A DNA stretch of 8,255 nt from positions 231 through 8,485 of the forward strand of contig JAPPNT010000225.1 in assembly GCA_028873745.1 (NCBI GenBank), given 5' to 3'. Shown here piece after piece: positions 5,942 through 8,255 of the stretch (its first letter is position 1; the number at the start of each line of letters is the position of its first letter). Both the position numbers and the translations under genes were made by a program. Origin of the DNA: Chloroflexota bacterium (GTDB lineage Bacteria > Chloroflexota > Dehalococcoidia > Lucifugimonadales > UBA1127). The notes below the pieces were generated by a model. It did no database searches and had not been told where the DNA came from. It worked only from the letters and a program-made list of their open reading frames with translations.

Positions 5942-7267
5942 TTATCCGGCCTCGGGACGCGACGCCGTCTCCTGCGCCCGCGCCGCCTCCCCCTGCGGCA
6001 CTGCCTGCCGCGCCGGCCGAGCGAGGGATATAAACGCCGCGCAGAGTATCCATGACAGCCCCATGCACCACAGCCCGAAGCTGTAGCTGTTCGTGCGGTC
6101 GAAGCTCTGCGCCATCAGCAAAGGCCCCGCTGCGTTCACCACCGTCGCGAACGGGCGGCCGACGCCCACGATCGCGCCGAGGTGGCTGCGCCCGAAGTAG
6201 GCGGGCCACACGAGCTGCTGCGTGCCGATGAACCCACCGATGCCGAATCCCGCCAGCGCCGAGTACACCAATGCGAAATTGCCGTCCATGAAGATGAGGA
6301 GCGGCAAGGCGAGGCCCGTAAACAGCCCAATGCCTATGATAACGACGCGGATGTGGTAGCGCTCCGCCAGGAAGCCCCAGAAGAAGCGGGCCAGCATGCT
6401 GAACAGCCCGTAGATGCTGAATCCCAGCGCGGCCACCTGCGTTGAGTGCCCTTTCTCGATATACATCGGCACGAGGCTCACAGGGAGGCCGTTGGGCGAG
6501 AGGCTCGCGGCCGCAACCGCCGCCACAAGTATCCACAGCACCGGCGAGTGCACCGCCTCCGAGAGGGTGTAGTTGCGGACGACCTGCACCGCAGCTGTGC
6601 TCCGGGCCTGCACCGGCGTCTCCTCGCCGTCCTGATGCAGGCCGATGTCCTCCGGCTGCCGCCACACCAGCAGCGCCGGCAGCACGGTGAATATCGCCGT
6701 CAGTGCCGCCAGCACCACCCAGGTGCCGCGCCACCCCACGCTCTCGAAGATGAGCGCCATGAACGGGGGCAGGATGAAGGCAGCCGCCGCGGACCCCATC
6801 GTGGCCATCGCGACAGCGCGACCGCGCTTGCGGAAGAACCAGCGCGGCACCACCGCCGACATGATGAGGAACCCCGTCCCGGCCGTCGTCATGCCGCCGA
6901 GGACGCCGTAGAGCAGCAGGAACTGCCAGTGCGACTCGATCTGCGACACGGCCAGCAGTGTCATGGCGGACAGCCCGCCGCTCACGACTGCCAGCGTACG
7001 GGCGCCGTTCCGCAGGTCCGCAAAGCGCCCCAGGATGAACATGCCGACGGCGCCCACAAGGCCGCGTGTTGTGATGCCGATGTAGATGGCGGAAAGGCTC
7101 CAGCCCAGGTCCTCGCGCATCGGCACGGCGATGACGCTCGTCGCCCAGAACACGCCCGCCGTGATGAAGCTCATCATGAACGCGATGACGACGATGACCC
7201 AGCCGTAGAAGAACGGCAGCCGTCCCTGCCACGACTGCGCCTGGGCCTCCATGCTCCCCCCTGCCAT
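5942..7267 (-). CDS. MFS transporter, first of a tandem pair (monocarboxylate/oxalate-formate antiporter-like)
   Basis: A 441-residue twelve-span inner-membrane carrier, the same length as its downstream paralogue. RLPFFYGWVIVVIAF begins at residue 16 in both proteins, and motif A, GRFADLRNGAR, falls at 80-90 in both. This register supports the ATG at 7267, which has AAAGGA four to five bases upstream; the ATG at 7252, behind a G-rich run, is the alternative, and the ATG at 7348 lies inside the upstream terminator. The paralogues agree almost perfectly in SAVVPRWFFRKRGRA, in LGFSIYGLFS through LAERYHIR, and in GPLLMAQSFDRT. They differ most in the first-half helices after residue 95, the central loop and the tail. 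No promoter is obvious in the 53 bases after the terminator at 7320-7365, so expression may depend on read-through from the oxygenase gene. Confidence 0.88.
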   Translation of the reverse strand: MAGGSMEAQAQSWQGRLPFFYGWVIVVIAFMMSFITAGVFWATSVIAVPMREDLGWSLSAIYIGITTRGLVGAVGMFILGRFADLRNGARTLAVVSGGLSAMTLLAVSQIESHWQFLLLYGVLGGMTTAGTGFLIMSAVVPRWFFRKRGRAVAMATMGSAAAAFILPPFMALIFESVGWRGTWVVLAALTAIFTVLPALLVWRQPEDIGLHQDGEETPVQARSTAAVQVVRNYTLSEAVHSPVLWILVAAVAAASLSPNGLPVSLVPMYIEKGHSTQVAALGFSIYGLFSMLARFFWGFLAERYHIRVVIIGIGLFTGLALPLLIFMDGNFALVYSALAGFGIGGFIGTQQLVWPAYFGRSHLGAIVGVGRPFATVVNAAGPLLMAQSFDRTNSYSFGLWCMGLSWILCAAFISLARPARQAVPQGEAARAQETASRPEAG

Positions 7268-7319
7268 GCGTTCCTTTCGCCGCGCCTGTTGGAGCTGGGC
7301 CTGCCGAAGCCCCAACGGG

Positions 7320-7365
7320 CAAAATATGAGCCCCACGACCCTCCGCAAGGTGAGCCGTGGGGCTC
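7320..7365 (-). terminator. Intrinsic terminator after the Rieske oxygenase gene
   Basis: A perfect 10-bp stem pairs GAGCCCCACG (7328-7337) with CGTGGGGCTC (7356-7365) across an 18-base loop. On the minus strand it is followed directly by ATATTTTG. It begins 22 bases past the oxygenase stop codon, as expected for a Rho-independent terminator. On the plus strand no U run follows, so it acts one way only. It separates the oxygenase from the MFS pair, fully or as an attenuator. Confidence 0.75.
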
Positions 7366-7387
7366 TTGCTGCCTTGAAACAGCGCCC

Positions 7388-8255
7388 TTACTTCACGGTT
7401 ATGTCATCCCACACCACGGAGTCTTTGGTGAAGTATACATCCCTGGGGAGCACGCAGCCGCCGGAGCGGACCTTGTAGCTCTCCGGGTGGTGCGGCTGGA
7501 AGGGCTCGACGCCGTCCTCCAGCGCCCTCGCCGCCCGGATCAGGGACCGGCGCATCCGGATGATCGCCATGTCCGTCGTCGCGAGGTGCTCCTTGGAGCG
7601 GTCGGCGATCGTTCCCATGCTGTCCGTCATCGCGGAGTCCTGCGCCCGCACGAACTCGATGCCCGTGTACGTCTCGTACTTCTGGGCGTGCCGGTCGATG
7701 TTGTAGTCGTTCCGCCGGTTGGCCTTCGCCAGCCAGGAGCCGTCGTCCATGATGTAGTGGTCGAAGTGGTACTCGAACCGCTCCTCTTCCTCGAGGGGCC
7801 GGTACGGGTTCCAGCGGATGTGCACGAACCAGCAGTTCTCGTCGTCGATGGGCACCATGGCGCCGCCCTGCACGTGGCCGTGCGGCTCCCGCGGGATCAT
7901 GGTGAAGTACGGGAACAGCCAACGCGAGATCCGCCAGTAGTAGCTGTCCTCCTCAGCCCGCCGCCGCGCGCCGATGAGGATGCCGCCGTCCGTGTCCTCA
8001 ACGAAGAACTTGGGCGCCCGGTCCGGGAACTGGTACTTGCCCGCCAGCGTCGTCGCCGTCTTGGCCGTCTCCAGGCAGTCCAGCTTGCTGTGCAGGAGCG
8101 AGGCGTGCACCGTGTCGATGTCGCCCTCGATGACCTGCACGTAGTTGGACTCGTAGCGCAGCTTGGACACGGAAACGTGGTCAAGCGGCAGCGTGTTGTA
8201 CTCGAGGAGCGGCAGGGGCGGCTCCAGCTCCGGCGGCCCCATGTAGGTCCAGATC
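7388..8255 (-). CDS. Rieske non-heme iron oxygenase, alpha-subunit catalytic part (5' end outside window)
   Basis: The C-terminal 288 or so residues of a ring-hydroxylating oxygenase alpha subunit, a cytosolic enzyme that uses O2 and electrons from a reductase to oxidise aromatic or related substrates. Counting from the methionine at 8242, the mononuclear iron site is D43-x-x-H46-x(4)-H51 (GDIDTVHASLLHS), and the third ligand is probably D202 in RAQDSAMTDSMG. That last segment, with IADRSKEHLATTDMAII, resembles phthalate 4,5-dioxygenase-type subunits. The 8242 ATG is not the start: the frame stays open upstream as IWTY-MGPPELEPPLP, the conserved strand that links the Rieske domain to the catalytic domain. 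About 140-160 residues, including the Cys/His 2Fe-2S ligands, must therefore lie beyond the right edge. An intrinsic terminator follows the stop codon. Neighbouring acid carriers fit a catabolic role. O-demethylation and dihydroxylation are both possible; the substrate is not readable. Confidence 0.9.
   Translation of the reverse strand, partial: IWTYMGPPELEPPLPLLEYNTLPLDHVSVSKLRYESNYVQVIEGDIDTVHASLLHSKLDCLETAKTATTLAGKYQFPDRAPKFFVEDTDGGILIGARRRAEEDSYYWRISRWLFPYFTMIPREPHGHVQGGAMVPIDDENCWFVHIRWNPYRPLEEEERFEYHFDHYIMDDGSWLAKANRRNDYNIDRHAQKYETYTGIEFVRAQDSAMTDSMGTIADRSKEHLATTDMAIIRMRRSLIRAARALEDGVEPFQPHHPESYKVRSGGCVLPRDVYFTKDSVVWDDITVK

Noticed and set aside
5928..7322. An open frame on the minus strand continuous with the second MFS gene, giving an apparent 906-residue protein
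   Set aside because: Its first 460 or so residues are an out-of-frame reading of the first MFS gene, rich in Arg, Gly, Ala and His with no fold. The true gene starts at 5927 with its own ribosome site.
7388..8242. Treating the methionine at 8242 as the start of the oxygenase
   Set aside because: The frame remains open to the window edge as IWTY before MGPPE, a conserved internal strand of Rieske oxygenases, so the methionine is internal.
1..8255. CRISPR array, transposase, phage genes or toxin-antitoxin pair
   Set aside because: No regularly spaced repeats, insertion-sequence ends, recombinase motifs or small paired genes are visible on either strand.

Overview
The window is GC-rich and gene-dense. 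Five of its six genes are on the minus strand. Its content is typical of an environmental heterotroph: a Rieske oxygenase, paralogous MFS carriers, a metal-dependent amidohydrolase, a VOC protein and a MetE-like protein. A surface-type lipoprotein metal receptor, together with two copies of the intergenic repeat whose core is CTGAGCCTGTCGAAGGG, makes a Chloroflexota bacterium (Dehalococcoidia/SAR202-like) a reasonable guess. This is inference from gene style; there is no taxonomic marker in the window.

Layout. The left edge holds the first 27 codons of a MetE-like methyltransferase (minus strand, 1-83). Next come one repeat copy (162-188), a VOC/glyoxalase-fold protein (204-641, minus) with a candidate promoter (718-746), and a non-coding gap with two tandem stem-loops (795-852). 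At 921-3206 (minus) lies a zinc-type ABC substrate-binding lipoprotein. Its usual histidine-rich loop is replaced by about 385 residues resembling the beta-propeller zinc chaperone AztD, with a histidine-rich strand kept beside it. Upstream is a 536-base gap (3207-3742), partly AT-rich, carrying a 27-bp direct repeat 223 bp apart and a possible structured RNA. The only plus-strand gene is an amidohydrolase-2 family hydrolase (3743-4555). The second repeat copy lies between it and the convergent MFS gene. Two tandem MFS paralogues, each 441 residues, fill 4602-7267 (minus). A strong intrinsic terminator (7320-7365) separates them from the catalytic part of a Rieske oxygenase (7388-8255, minus) that runs off the right edge.

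How the parts fit. The oxygenase, the two carboxylate-type carriers and perhaps the amidohydrolase look like part of a peripheral pathway for taking up and opening aromatic or related organic acids; the substrate cannot be read from the sequence. The zinc receptor is an independent unit: no ABC permease or ATPase is present in the window, so it must work with a transporter encoded elsewhere. Its nested receptor-in-chaperone architecture is the most unusual item here.
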